A stretch of DNA of 64,000 nucleotides. It comes from Lysobacter_L cavernae (lineage in GTDB: Bacteria > Pseudomonadota > Gammaproteobacteria > Xanthomonadales > Xanthomonadaceae). The stretch spans positions 558,001 through 622,000 of the forward strand of contig NZ_JBHRXK010000001.1 of assembly GCF_042648505.1 (NCBI RefSeq). Reading direction: 5' to 3'. Both the position numbers and the translations under genes were made by a program. The notes beneath the pieces were generated by a model, which had not been told where the DNA came from, ran no database searches, and worked only from the letters and a program-made list of their open reading frames with translations. This document shows, in pieces, positions 44,011 through 52,111 of this stretch (its first letter is position 1; the number at the start of each line of letters is the position of its first letter).

Positions 44011-45102
44011 ATGAACCCGTCGCCGGCCCGCCTCGCCGCCCTCGCCCTCGCCATTGCCCTGACCGTTTCGGCCTGCAAGCCGGCCGGCGAAGCCCAGGCA
44101 CCCGCCACCGACGGTAGCGCCTCCACTACCACTTCCGCAGCCGGCGACCAGGTCGCCGCGCAGATCACAGGCGCCGGTGCGACCTTCATCTACCCGTTGA
44201 TCTCCAAGTGGTCGGATGACTACCACAAGGCCACCGGCGCCAAGGTCAACTACCAGTCGATCGGCTCCGGCGGCGGCATCGCGCAGATCAAGGCCGGCAC
44301 CGTGGACTTCGGCTCCACCGACAAGCCGCTGCCTTCCGATGAACTGGCCGCGGCCAGCCTTGGCCAGTTTCCCTCGGCGATCGGCGGCGTGGTGCCGGTC
44401 GTCAACCTCGAAGGCATCGCCGCCGGCAAGCTGCGCCTAACCGGCGCGCTGCTGGCCGATATCTTCCAGGGCAAGATCTCCGTCTGGAACGATCCAGCTA
44501 TCGCCGCGGCCAATCCCGGCGTCGCCCTGCCGTCGGCCAAGATCAACATCGTCCACCGCTCCGACGGTTCGGGCACCACCTTCAACTTCACCAACTACCT
44601 GTCCAAGGTCAGCGCCGACTGGAAGGGCAAGATCGGCGAAGGTACCTCGGTGAAGTGGCCGGGCGGCGTCGGCGGCAAGGGCAACGAGGGCGTGGCCTCG
44701 TACGTGAAGCAGATCAAAGGTTCGATCGGCTACGTCGAACTGGCCTACGCGCTGCAGAACAAGATGGCCTACGCCACCTTGCAGAATGCCGCCGGCAACT
44801 GGGTGCAGCCCAGCGCCGCAGCCTTCCAGGCCGCTGCCGCAACCGCCGACTGGAAAAGCGCGAAGGACTTCAACCTGGTCATCACCAACGCCTCCGGTGC
44901 CAATGCCTGGCCGATCACCGCGACCAATTTCATCCTGATGTACAAGCAGCCCAAGGACGCCAAGCGCGCCGCCGACACGCGTGCGTTCTTCAAGTGGGCG
45001 TTCGAGAACGGCCAGAGCCAGGCGCAGGCACTGGACTACGTGCCGCTGCCGCCGGAACTGGTGCAGCAGGTCGAGGCGTACTGGGCGGCGGAGTTCAAGT
45101 GA
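44011..45102 (+). CDS. pstS: Phosphate-binding lipoprotein PstS (second copy)
   Basis: A second PstS paralogue, 363 residues. Unlike the first copy it has a lipoprotein signal (LAALALAIALTVSAC, lipobox Cys at residue 22) and a Ser/Thr/Ala-rich linker, so it is probably membrane-tethered. The phosphate loops are SIGSGGGIAQIKA, VDFGSTDKPLP and VHRSDGSGTTFNFTNYL. ATG 44011 has GGAG about 6 bases upstream. It precedes pstC by 168 bases, with a repeat in between, and is the nearer partner of the transporter. The high similarity to the first copy indicates tandem duplication. Confidence 0.94.
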   Translation: MNPSPARLAALALAIALTVSACKPAGEAQAPATDGSASTTTSAAGDQVAAQITGAGATFIYPLISKWSDDYHKATGAKVNYQSIGSGGGIAQIKAGTVDFGSTDKPLPSDELAAASLGQFPSAIGGVVPVVNLEGIAAGKLRLTGALLADIFQGKISVWNDPAIAAANPGVALPSAKINIVHRSDGSGTTFNFTNYLSKVSADWKGKIGEGTSVKWPGGVGGKGNEGVASYVKQIKGSIGYVELAYALQNKMAYATLQNAAGNWVQPSAAAFQAAAATADWKSAKDFNLVITNASGANAWPITATNFILMYKQPKDAKRAADTRAFFKWAFENGQSQAQALDYVPLPPELVQQVEAYWAAEFK

Positions 45103-45110
45103 CGCACGCT

Positions 45111-45183
45111 GGTTGCGAACCTTTGGTTCTCACGCGACTGAACGCCATAGCGCTGGCGCGATGGCCGGAGATCGCAGATCCAG
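45111..45183 (-). repeat. 73-base intergenic repeat, copy 2 (family B, inverted)
   Basis: Reverse complement of 38179-38251 at 67 of 73 positions. It starts 9 bases after the second pstS stop. The same 9-base hairpin is present with one mismatch. Confidence 0.85.
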
Positions 45184-45218
45184 CGACTTTGATCTTGATC
45201 CAAAGCGCCACAGCCAAA

Positions 45219-45250
45219 GTCCATGGATTCCCGCCTGCGCGGGAATGACG
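45219..45250. repeat. Family A palindrome upstream of pstC
   Basis: GTCCATGGATTCCCGCCTGC followed by GCGGGAATGACG. It lies 21 bases before the pstC start, so the hairpin could affect its translation or processing of the pstS-pstC transcript. Confidence 0.8.
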
Positions 45251-45270
45251 AGCAACCACCTCGGAATCCA

Positions 45271-46245
45271 ATGAACACCACTGCCCTCTCCACCGTTGCC
45301 GCCGCGCCCACTTCACGCGACACGAAAGACGCGCGCAACGACAAGCTGTTCCGCTACATCCTGACCGGCACCGTGGTGTTCGTGCTGGTCGCGTTGGCCA
45401 GCGCAGCACTGTCGATGCTGTGGGGCGGCCGCAGCGTGCTGGCCACGACCGGGCTGGATTTCTTCTTCAGCACCGAGTGGAACCCGGTCGAGGACAAATA
45501 CGGCGCGCTGGTGCCGATCTACGGCACCGTCGTCACCGCGATCATTGCCATGGTCATCGCGGTGCCAGTCAGTTTCGGCATCGCTTTCTTCCTGACCGAA
45601 GTGGTGCCGCGCTGGCTGCGTGGGCCGATCGGTACCGCGATCGAACTGCTCGCCGGCATTCCGTCGATCATCTACGGCATGTGGGGCCTGTTCGTGCTGG
45701 TGCCGGTGATGACGCAGTACGTCACGCCCTGGCTCAACGATCACATCGGCACCCTGCCGGTGATCGGAAAGCTGTTCCAGGGGCCGCCGCTCGGCATCGG
45801 CATGCTCACCGCCGGCATCGTGCTGGCGATCATGGTGATCCCGTTCATCTCCTCGGTGATGCGCGAGGTGTTCCTGACCGTACCGACCCGGCTCAAGGAA
45901 TCGGCCTACGCGCTGGGCTCGACCAAGTGGGAAGTGAGCTGGGACATCGTCCTGCCGTACACGCGCTCGGCTGTGATCGGCGGCATCTTCCTCGGCCTCG
46001 GTCGCGCGCTCGGCGAGACGATGGCCGTGGCCTTCGTCATCGGCAACAGCGTCAACTTCTCGGCTTCGCTGCTGGAGCCGGGTACCACCATCGCCGCGCT
46101 GATCGCCAACGACTTCGGCGAAGCCACCGAGACCTACCGTTCAGCGCTGCTACTGCTGGGCTTCGTGCTGTTCATCGTCACCTTTGTCGTGCTCGCCATC
46201 GCCCGCCTGATGCTGGCGCAGCTGTCGCGCAAGGAGGGCAACTGA
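45271..46245 (+). CDS. pstC: Phosphate ABC transporter permease PstC
   Basis: Inner-membrane permease of 324 residues with six predicted helices. The cytoplasmic EAA loop reads ESAYALGSTKWEVSWDIVLPYTRSAVIGGIFLGLGRALGET, where it contacts PstB; FFFSTEWNPVEDKYGALVPIYGT is a PstC hallmark. ATG 45271 follows the family A repeat without a good ribosome site. It overlaps pstA by one base (TGATG). Confidence 0.96.
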   Translation: MNTTALSTVAAAPTSRDTKDARNDKLFRYILTGTVVFVLVALASAALSMLWGGRSVLATTGLDFFFSTEWNPVEDKYGALVPIYGTVVTAIIAMVIAVPVSFGIAFFLTEVVPRWLRGPIGTAIELLAGIPSIIYGMWGLFVLVPVMTQYVTPWLNDHIGTLPVIGKLFQGPPLGIGMLTAGIVLAIMVIPFISSVMREVFLTVPTRLKESAYALGSTKWEVSWDIVLPYTRSAVIGGIFLGLGRALGETMAVAFVIGNSVNFSASLLEPGTTIAALIANDFGEATETYRSALLLLGFVLFIVTFVVLAIARLMLAQLSRKEGN

Positions 46246-47126
46246 TGGCCGCCTCCACGCAAGCAATGAAGGCTGCCGACGCCCTGTACCGGCGCCGGCG
46301 CATCGTCAACGCCGTATCGATCGTTCTCGCCTGCGGCGCCGCACTGTTCGGCTTGTTTTTCCTTGGCTGGATCCTGTGGACCCTGATCGCCAAGGGCCTG
46401 GGCGGCATCAATTTGGCGCTGTTCACCCAGAACACGCCGCCGCCGATGCAGGAAGGCGGCCTGATGAACGCGTTCTTCGGCAGCGCGGTGATGTGCGTGA
46501 TCGCGATCGCGATCGGCACGCCACTCGGGATAGCAGCAGGCACCTGGCTGGCCGAGTACGGCGGCGTACGCAGGATCGGCACGGTCGTGCGCTTCGTCAA
46601 CGACATCCTGCTGTCGGCGCCGTCGATCGTGCTCGGCCTGTTCGTCTACACCCTGGTGGTGATGCAGACCGGTGGCAACTTCTCGGCGCTGGCCGGCGCG
46701 ATCTCGCTGGCCTTCATCGTGCTGCCGGTGGTGGTTCGTACCACCGACGAGATGCTGCGGCTGGTGCCGGCGCAGATGCGCGAAGCGGCATTGTCGCTGG
46801 GCGTACCGCAATGGAAGGTGATCATGCAGGTGCTGTACCGCAGCGCCTCGGCCGGCATCGTCACCGGCGTGCTGCTCGCGCTGGCCCGCATCTCGGGCGA
46901 GACCGCACCGCTGCTGTTCACCGCGTTCGGCAACCAGTACTGGAGCACCAATGTGCTGCAACCGATGGCGAGCGTGCCGGTGGTGATGAACCAGTTCGCC
47001 GGCAGCCCCTACGAGTCCTGGCAGGTGCTGGCCTGGGCCGGCGCGCTGGTGCTGACCGTCTTCGTCCTGATCGTCAGCCTGCTGGCACGCGCGATCGTGC
47101 TGCGCAACAGGATCTCCCATGACTAA
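46245..47126 (+). CDS. pstA: Phosphate ABC transporter permease PstA
   Basis: Second permease subunit, 293 residues, six predicted helices. The EAA loop is EAALSLGVPQWKVIMQVLYRSASAGIVTGVLLALARISGETAPLLFTAFG. The periplasmic segment FTQNTPPPMQEGGLMNAFFGS is typical of PstA. The ATG shares a base with the pstC stop, and its end overlaps the pstB start by 8 bases. Confidence 0.96.
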   Translation: MAASTQAMKAADALYRRRRIVNAVSIVLACGAALFGLFFLGWILWTLIAKGLGGINLALFTQNTPPPMQEGGLMNAFFGSAVMCVIAIAIGTPLGIAAGTWLAEYGGVRRIGTVVRFVNDILLSAPSIVLGLFVYTLVVMQTGGNFSALAGAISLAFIVLPVVVRTTDEMLRLVPAQMREAALSLGVPQWKVIMQVLYRSASAGIVTGVLLALARISGETAPLLFTAFGNQYWSTNVLQPMASVPVVMNQFAGSPYESWQVLAWAGALVLTVFVLIVSLLARAIVLRNRISHD

Positions 47127-47970
47127 TTTCGCCCAGAATTCACTCCCGAGTGCTCCGGCCATGAATGACGCCCGCATCGCAGTCGCCCCCACGCAGCGTG
47201 CAGCGGCCGCAGCGGCGCCGATCAAGCTCGCCGCACGTGGCCTTGATTTCTATTACGACAAGTTCCACGCGTTGAAGAGCATCGACCTGGAAATCCCCGA
47301 GAAGCGCGTGACCGCGCTGATCGGGCCGTCGGGCTGTGGCAAGTCGACCCTGTTGCGCATCTTCAACCGCATCTATGCGCTGTACCCGAAGCTGGAAGCC
47401 AGGGGCGAGGCGCTGCTGGACGGCGAGAACATCCTCGATGCCAAGTACCCGATGAACCGTCTGCGCAGCAAGGTCGGCATGGTGTTCCAGAAGCCGGTGC
47501 CGTTCCCGATGACGATCTTCGAGAACGTCGCTTACGGCATCCGCCACCACGAAAAGCTCTCCAAGAGCGAGATGAACGACCGCGTCGAGCATGCCCTGCG
47601 CCAGGGCGCGCTGTGGGACGAGGTCAAGGACAAGCTCGGCCAGAGCGCGCTTGGCCTGTCCGGCGGCCAGCAGCAGCGCCTGTGCATCGCCCGCGCGGTG
47701 GCGCTGCGCCCGGACGTGCTGCTGCTGGACGAGCCGACCTCGGCACTGGACCCGATCTCGACCAGTCGCATCGAGCAGCTGATCGAGGAGCTGAAGAAGG
47801 ACTACACGATCGCGATCGTCACCCACAACATGCAGCAGGCCGCGCGCGTGTCGGATTTCACCGCCTTCATGTACCTGGGCGACCTGGTCGAACACGGCAC
47901 CACCGAGACGATCTTCTCCAACCCGACCAAGCAGCAGACCGAGGACTACATCACCGGCAGGTTTGGGTGA
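47119..47970 (+). CDS. pstB: Phosphate ABC transporter ATPase PstB
   Basis: ATP-binding subunit energising phosphate import, 283 residues. Walker A is GPSGCGKST, the ABC signature LSGGQQQRLCIARA, Walker B VLLLDEP, and the His switch IVTHNMQQAARVSD. A non-conserved Ala-rich leader of about 30 residues precedes the ATPase domain, so ATG 47161 (MNDARIAV) is a second possible start. PhoU follows 51 bases later. Confidence 0.97.
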   Translation: MTNFAQNSLPSAPAMNDARIAVAPTQRAAAAAAPIKLAARGLDFYYDKFHALKSIDLEIPEKRVTALIGPSGCGKSTLLRIFNRIYALYPKLEARGEALLDGENILDAKYPMNRLRSKVGMVFQKPVPFPMTIFENVAYGIRHHEKLSKSEMNDRVEHALRQGALWDEVKDKLGQSALGLSGGQQQRLCIARAVALRPDVLLLDEPTSALDPISTSRIEQLIEELKKDYTIAIVTHNMQQAARVSDFTAFMYLGDLVEHGTTETIFSNPTKQQTEDYITGRFG

Positions 47971-48021
47971 GGCAGGCCGCTTGCGCGGCACTGCGGCGAC
48001 ATCAAGAACGCGAGACCACAC

Positions 48022-48732
48022 ATGAGTACCCCAATGCACGACCACATCGTGAAAAGCTACGACGACGAGCAGCAGCGCCTGCTCAATGAAACCCTGCGCA
48101 TGGGCGAGATGGCCGCGTCGCAGTTGGAAGCCGCCCTCGACGTCGTGCAGCGTCGCGACGACAAGGCCGCCGAGCGCATCATCGCCAACGATGAGGCAAT
48201 CGATGCGCTGGAGCAGGAGGTCAGCCACGACGTGATGAAGCTGGCATTGCGCGGGCCGATGGCGCGTGACCTGCGTGAAATTCTATCGGCCATCCGCATC
48301 GCCTCCGACATCGAGCGCATCGGCGACTACGCCGCCAACGTCGCCAAGCGCTCCACGGCACTCAACCTGTCGCCACCGTTGCCGCATGTCAGCGGCCTGC
48401 ACGCGATCGGCACCCTGGCGGTTAAACAGCTGCGCGACGTGCTCGTCGCCTACCGCGACAACGACATCGAACTGGCCCGACGCGTGCGAGCCCGCGACAC
48501 CGAGATCGACGTCGCCTACACCGCCCTGTTCCGCGAGCTGCTGACCTACATGATGGAGGACGCGCGCAGCATCACCGCCTGCACGCACCTGCTGTTCATG
48601 GCCAAGAACATCGAGCGCATCGGCGACCACGCCACCAACATCGCCGAGAACGTCTGGTTCCTGGTCAAGGGTGACGAATTGCTGCCGCCGCGCGAGAAAC
48701 GCGACGACAGCAGCACCACCGGCGCGCTCTGA
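48022..48732 (+). CDS. phoU: Phosphate signalling regulator PhoU
   Basis: Cytoplasmic negative regulator that links PstSCAB to PhoR, 236 residues in two PhoU three-helix repeats. Metal-binding motifs of the family are visible as ASDIERIGDYAANVAKR and AKNIERIGDHATNIAENV. Last gene of the pst operon, with a terminator about 85 bases after it. The two-component genes phoB/phoR are not in the window. Confidence 0.97.
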   Translation: MSTPMHDHIVKSYDDEQQRLLNETLRMGEMAASQLEAALDVVQRRDDKAAERIIANDEAIDALEQEVSHDVMKLALRGPMARDLREILSAIRIASDIERIGDYAANVAKRSTALNLSPPLPHVSGLHAIGTLAVKQLRDVLVAYRDNDIELARRVRARDTEIDVAYTALFRELLTYMMEDARSITACTHLLFMAKNIERIGDHATNIAENVWFLVKGDELLPPREKRDDSSTTGAL

Positions 48733-48815
48733 CCGGCGTGCTGTGACCGACGCGCTCCGACGTGCCCGCTCCGGTCGTATGAACGGGCCGGATAAATGAA
48801 CAAGATCTAAACCAA

Positions 48816-48840
48816 CGGCGCGGATGCAACATCCGCGCCG
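48816..48840 (+). terminator. Terminator hairpin of the pst operon
   Basis: CGGCGCGGATG (48816-48826) and CATCCGCGCCG (48830-48840) form a perfect 11-base stem with a CAA loop, followed by AATCTTT. The T run is short. Confidence 0.75.
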
Positions 48841-48926
48841 AATCTTTGCCTGCCGCCCCCAACTCTTGGCTTATGCGCACGCCATCGGCGTGCACCAAGC
48901 TCGACCCAGAGAGGGACAATCGCAGC

Positions 48927-49157
48927 ATGAACCTGCTGATGGCCAATGGCGAGCTGGAGGCGGCCCGGATGGGCGGCCACGACATCGCGGCCGTGCTGGA
49001 ATCCCTGTCCGCGCACTATCACCAGGTCATGCTGCTGCGCGATCGTGAGGGCCTGAGCATCGCCGGGATGGCCGACCACCCCGCGCTAACACGCGAAGCG
49101 GTCAAATCGCGGCGGCATCGCGCCCGCGTACTGGCACGCGAATGCCCGGACCGATGA
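48927..49157 (+). CDS. Orphan sigma-70 region 4 (helix-turn-helix) protein
   Basis: A 76-residue protein whose C-terminal 55 residues match region 4 of ECF sigma factors: LESLSAHYHQVMLLRDREGL, SIAGMADHPALTREAVKSRR, HRARVLARE. Region 2, which binds core polymerase and the -10 element, is missing, and the pst terminator lies just upstream, so no longer gene can be reconstructed. It could be a truncated relic or a stand-alone regulator. ATG 48927 has GAGGG about 11 bases upstream, not optimal. It precedes the EGKCG precursor by 107 bases. Confidence 0.65.
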   Translation: MNLLMANGELEAARMGGHDIAAVLESLSAHYHQVMLLRDREGLSIAGMADHPALTREAVKSRRHRARVLARECPDR

Positions 49158-49264
49158 ACCGTTTTACCCGACCGACGCCCCTTTTCACCGACGGAACCCA
49201 TCACACTGGGCCGTTACCCAACGGCGGGACTCCCCCGCCGCCATCGCAAAGCAGGAGAGCCTGT

Positions 49265-49687
49265 ATGTCCAAGCAAACCAACAAGCCCGTCGCCCTCGCC
49301 ATCGGCGCCCTCGTCGGCGGCCTGGCCCTGTCCAGCTCCGCATTCGCCATGAGCGACCTCGCCTCCGGCTACATGCTCGGCGCCGGTCAGGCGACCAAGG
49401 CCGCCGAAGGCAAGTGCGGTGAAGGCAAGTGTGGCGTCGACAAGATGGACACCGACAAGGACGGCAAGGTTTCACAAGCCGAGTTCGGCGCCGCCCACAA
49501 GGGCGACACCAGCAAGTTCACCGGGCACGACACCAACAAGGACGGTTTCATCAGCGCCGACGAGATGAAGGCGCACAAGGAAGGCAAGTGTGGTGAGGGC
49601 AAGTGCGGCGGCGACAAGAAGGACGGTGACAAGAAGGCCGGCATGGAAGGCAAGTGCGGCGAAGGCAAGTGCGGCGGCATGGCCTGA
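49265..49687 (+). CDS. Secreted EGKCG-repeat precursor peptide with two EF-hands (bufferin/HvfA-like RiPP precursor)
   Basis: A 140-residue exported protein. The signal peptide is residues 1-28 (..GLALSSSAFA). It has six EGKCG motifs in three tandem pairs (residues 48-57, 106-115, 128-137), containing all six cysteines. EGKCG is the core known to be converted to thiooxazoles by MNIO (DUF692) enzymes in copper-binding RiPPs. Between the first and second pairs lie two canonical EF-hand loops, DTDKDGKVSQAE (62-73) and DTNKDGFISADE (89-100). AGGAGAG precedes the ATG. The maturase and partner genes follow at once, and the rest is Lys/Gly/Asp-rich. Copper binding is inferred. Confidence 0.9.
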   Translation: MSKQTNKPVALAIGALVGGLALSSSAFAMSDLASGYMLGAGQATKAAEGKCGEGKCGVDKMDTDKDGKVSQAEFGAAHKGDTSKFTGHDTNKDGFISADEMKAHKEGKCGEGKCGGDKKDGDKKAGMEGKCGEGKCGGMA

Positions 49688-49694
49688 GTGAACC

Positions 49695-50567
49695 GTGGAC
49701 GGTCTGCGCCCACTCCCGTGTGACGCCGTCGGCCTCGGCCTGCGGCGGGCCCTGCTGGGCCCGCTGCAGGCGGCCGCATCCACGGACTTCGATTTCCTCG
49801 AATGTGCGCCCGAGAACTGGATCGGCGTCGGTGGCCTGTTCGGCGACGCACTCGAGGCGCTGAGCGCGCGTCATCCCCTGGTCTGCCACGGCCTGTCGCT
49901 GTCGTTGGGCAGCGTCGCGCCACTCGACGAAACCTTCCTTCGGCGCGTGCGCCGCTTCCTCGACCGGCACCGCGTTGCGTTGTACAGCGAACACCTGAGC
50001 TACTGCAGCGACGACGGCCATCTCTACGACCTGTTGCCGATTCCGTTCACCGAGGAAGCCGTGCACCACGTCGCCGCCCGCATCCGCCAGACCCAGGACA
50101 TCGTCGGCCGCCGCATCGCGGTCGAAAACGTCTCCTACTACGCCACCGTCCCCGTCGACCCCGGTCAAGGGGCCCTGCGCGAGATCGACTTTCTCAACGC
50201 CGTGCTCAGCGAGGCCGACTGCGACCTGCTGCTCGACGTCAACAACGTCTTCGTCAACGCGATCAACCACCGTTACGACGCCAGCGCCTTCCTGGCTGCG
50301 CTGCCGAGCGAACGTATCGCCTATATCCATGTCGCCGGCCACTACGATGAGGCCGACGACCTCAAGATCGACACCCACGGCGCACCGGTGAAGGACGCGG
50401 TGTGGTCGCTGCTGGGCGAGGCCTATCGCCGCCACGGCCCGCGCCCGACGCTGCTCGAACGCGACTTCAACTTCCCGCCGTACGCCGAACTCGTCGGCGA
50501 ACTGCGCACCATCCGCAGGATCCTCAGCGAGGCCACGCCGCAAGGCACGCGGCGCGCGCATGGTTGA
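49695..50567 (+). CDS. MNIO family (DUF692) peptide-modifying iron oxygenase
   Basis: TIM-barrel multinuclear non-heme iron enzyme, 290 residues, that would modify the cysteines of the upstream precursor. Conserved ligands are visible: ECAPENW (36-42), His65 in CHGLSLSLGS, His100 in SEHLSY, Glu144 in VENVSYY, Asp181 in LDVNNVFVNAINH, His212 and His216 in HVAGH, Asp226/His228 in DTHG. GTG 49695 starts 7 bases after the precursor stop with a weak ribosome site. It overlaps the DUF2063 partner by 8 bases. The family is known from methanobactin (MbnB), bufferin (BufB) and HvfB. Confidence 0.93.
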   Translation: MDGLRPLPCDAVGLGLRRALLGPLQAAASTDFDFLECAPENWIGVGGLFGDALEALSARHPLVCHGLSLSLGSVAPLDETFLRRVRRFLDRHRVALYSEHLSYCSDDGHLYDLLPIPFTEEAVHHVAARIRQTQDIVGRRIAVENVSYYATVPVDPGQGALREIDFLNAVLSEADCDLLLDVNNVFVNAINHRYDASAFLAALPSERIAYIHVAGHYDEADDLKIDTHGAPVKDAVWSLLGEAYRRHGPRPTLLERDFNFPPYAELVGELRTIRRILSEATPQGTRRAHG

Positions 50568-51327
50568 GGCCCCCGAACGCCTGCGTGCGCAGCAGTTCGC
50601 GCTGACCCGCCACCTGCGCGACCCGCAGGCCAGTCCAGCGCCGGCCGGGATCGAGGATCGCCGCCTGGCGATCTACCGCGACCTGCTCTTCAACAACATC
50701 GAGGGCCTGCTCTCGGGCAACTTCCCGGTCATCTGCAAGCTGCTCGGCGAAACGCGCTGGAAGGCCCTGGTGCGGGACTTCTACCGCGACCACCGCTGCC
50801 ACACGCCGTTGTTCCCCGAGATCGCGCGCGAGTTCCTGCGCTACCTGGAGGACCGCGGTGATGCCGGGCCGCCCTTCCTGCTCGAACTCGCGCATTACGA
50901 ATGGGTGGAGTTGGCGCTGCAGATTTTCGATGTCGATGCCGTCGAAGCCGACCCGACCGGCGACCTGCTCGACGACGCCCCGGTACTGTCGCCATTGGCC
51001 TGGCCGCTCGCTTACGCGTGGCCGGTGCATCGTATCGAGCCCGGCTTCCAGCCCAAGCAACCGCCGGCCAGCCCGACGTTGCTGCTGCTGCGCCGCGAAA
51101 CCGACGGCCAGGTGCGCTTCTCCGAACTCAGCCCACTTGCCTTCCGCCTCGTCCAGCGCCTGCACGAATCGCCCGGATCGAGCGGCCGCCAACACCTGCA
51201 CGCGCTGGCAGCGGAAGCCGGCAGCAACGACAACGCCGCCTTTGTCGAACAAGGCCACACCCTGCTCGAACAGATGCGCGGCAGCGGTGTCGTGCTCGGC
51301 ACACGACCCGCGCAGCCATTTGCCTGA
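50560..51327 (+). CDS. DUF2063 partner protein of the MNIO enzyme
   Basis: A 255-residue putative recruitment or DNA-binding-like partner of the DUF692 enzyme (BufC/HvfC type). The N-terminal domain holds the family segment IEDRRLAIYRDLLFNNIEGLLSGNFPV and RDFYRDH; the C-terminal half is a beta-rich PUT-like domain (TLLLLRRETDGQVRFSELSPLAFRLVQ). It starts inside the DUF692 gene (8-base overlap), so the two are made together. The DoxX-like membrane gene that often ends such operons is absent here; ribonuclease T follows 121 bases later. Confidence 0.88.
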   Translation: MVEAPERLRAQQFALTRHLRDPQASPAPAGIEDRRLAIYRDLLFNNIEGLLSGNFPVICKLLGETRWKALVRDFYRDHRCHTPLFPEIAREFLRYLEDRGDAGPPFLLELAHYEWVELALQIFDVDAVEADPTGDLLDDAPVLSPLAWPLAYAWPVHRIEPGFQPKQPPASPTLLLLRRETDGQVRFSELSPLAFRLVQRLHESPGSSGRQHLHALAAEAGSNDNAAFVEQGHTLLEQMRGSGVVLGTRPAQPFA

Positions 51328-51448
51328 CCCTCCCACGTGAGCGGACAAGCGCCGTGCGGCACGGTCCACCGCCCTTGCTGGCCGATTTGACGGCGACGCG
51401 ACGCCCACTGACGAAGGAGACGGCATCGGCGTCTGCTAGGCTTTCGCC

Positions 51449-52111
51449 ATGACCGATGCAGGCTCCTCCCCAGATTCCACCGTAACTCCACCCCGCCTCG
51501 CCAACCGGTTCCGCGGTTTCCTGCCGGTGGTGGTCGACGTCGAGACCGGCGGTTTCGACTGGAACCGCCACGCCTTGCTCGAAATCGCGGTCGCTCCGAT
51601 CGAGCTCGACGAGAACGGCCTGCTCGTGGTCGGCGAGGTCAGCAGCAGCCACGTCGTGCCTGCCGCGGGTACCGAAATCGATCCGAAGTCGCTCGAAGTG
51701 ACCGGCATCGACATCGATCACCCGTTCCGCAACGCCTTGCCCGAACGTGCCGCGCTCGAAGCCGTGTTCGCCCCGGTGCGCGAGGCGCTGAAGAAACACG
51801 GCTGCCAGCGCGCGATCCTGGTCGGGCACAACGCCCATTTCGACCTCAATTTCCTCAACGCCGCGGTCGCGCGCAGCGGGCACAAGCGCAACCCGTTCCA
51901 TCCTTTCAGCGTGTTCGATACGGTCACCCTGGCCGGCGTCGCCTACGGCCAGACCGTGCTGGCACGCGCGGTGCAGGCCGCCGGCTTCGACTGGAACGGC
52001 GAGGAGGCGCATTCGGCCGTGTACGACACCGAACGCACCGCGCAGTTGTTCTGCAAGATCGTCAACGCCTGGCCGTCGCCGCTGCCGTCGGCCGCAGCGC
52101 CTTCGCCATGA
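51449..52111 (+). CDS. rnt: Ribonuclease T
   Basis: DEDD-family 3'-5' exoribonuclease that trims tRNA and other stable RNA 3' ends, 220 residues. Exo I is VVVDVETGGFDW, Exo II VGHNAHFDLNFLN, Exo III contains HSAVYDTERTAQLF with the DEDDh His. Arg/Lys patches needed for RNA binding are spread as in E. coli RNase T. The hexapeptide acetyltransferase gene overlaps its stop (ATGA). Confidence 0.95.
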   Translation: MTDAGSSPDSTVTPPRLANRFRGFLPVVVDVETGGFDWNRHALLEIAVAPIELDENGLLVVGEVSSSHVVPAAGTEIDPKSLEVTGIDIDHPFRNALPERAALEAVFAPVREALKKHGCQRAILVGHNAHFDLNFLNAAVARSGHKRNPFHPFSVFDTVTLAGVAYGQTVLARAVQAAGFDWNGEEAHSAVYDTERTAQLFCKIVNAWPSPLPSAAAPSP

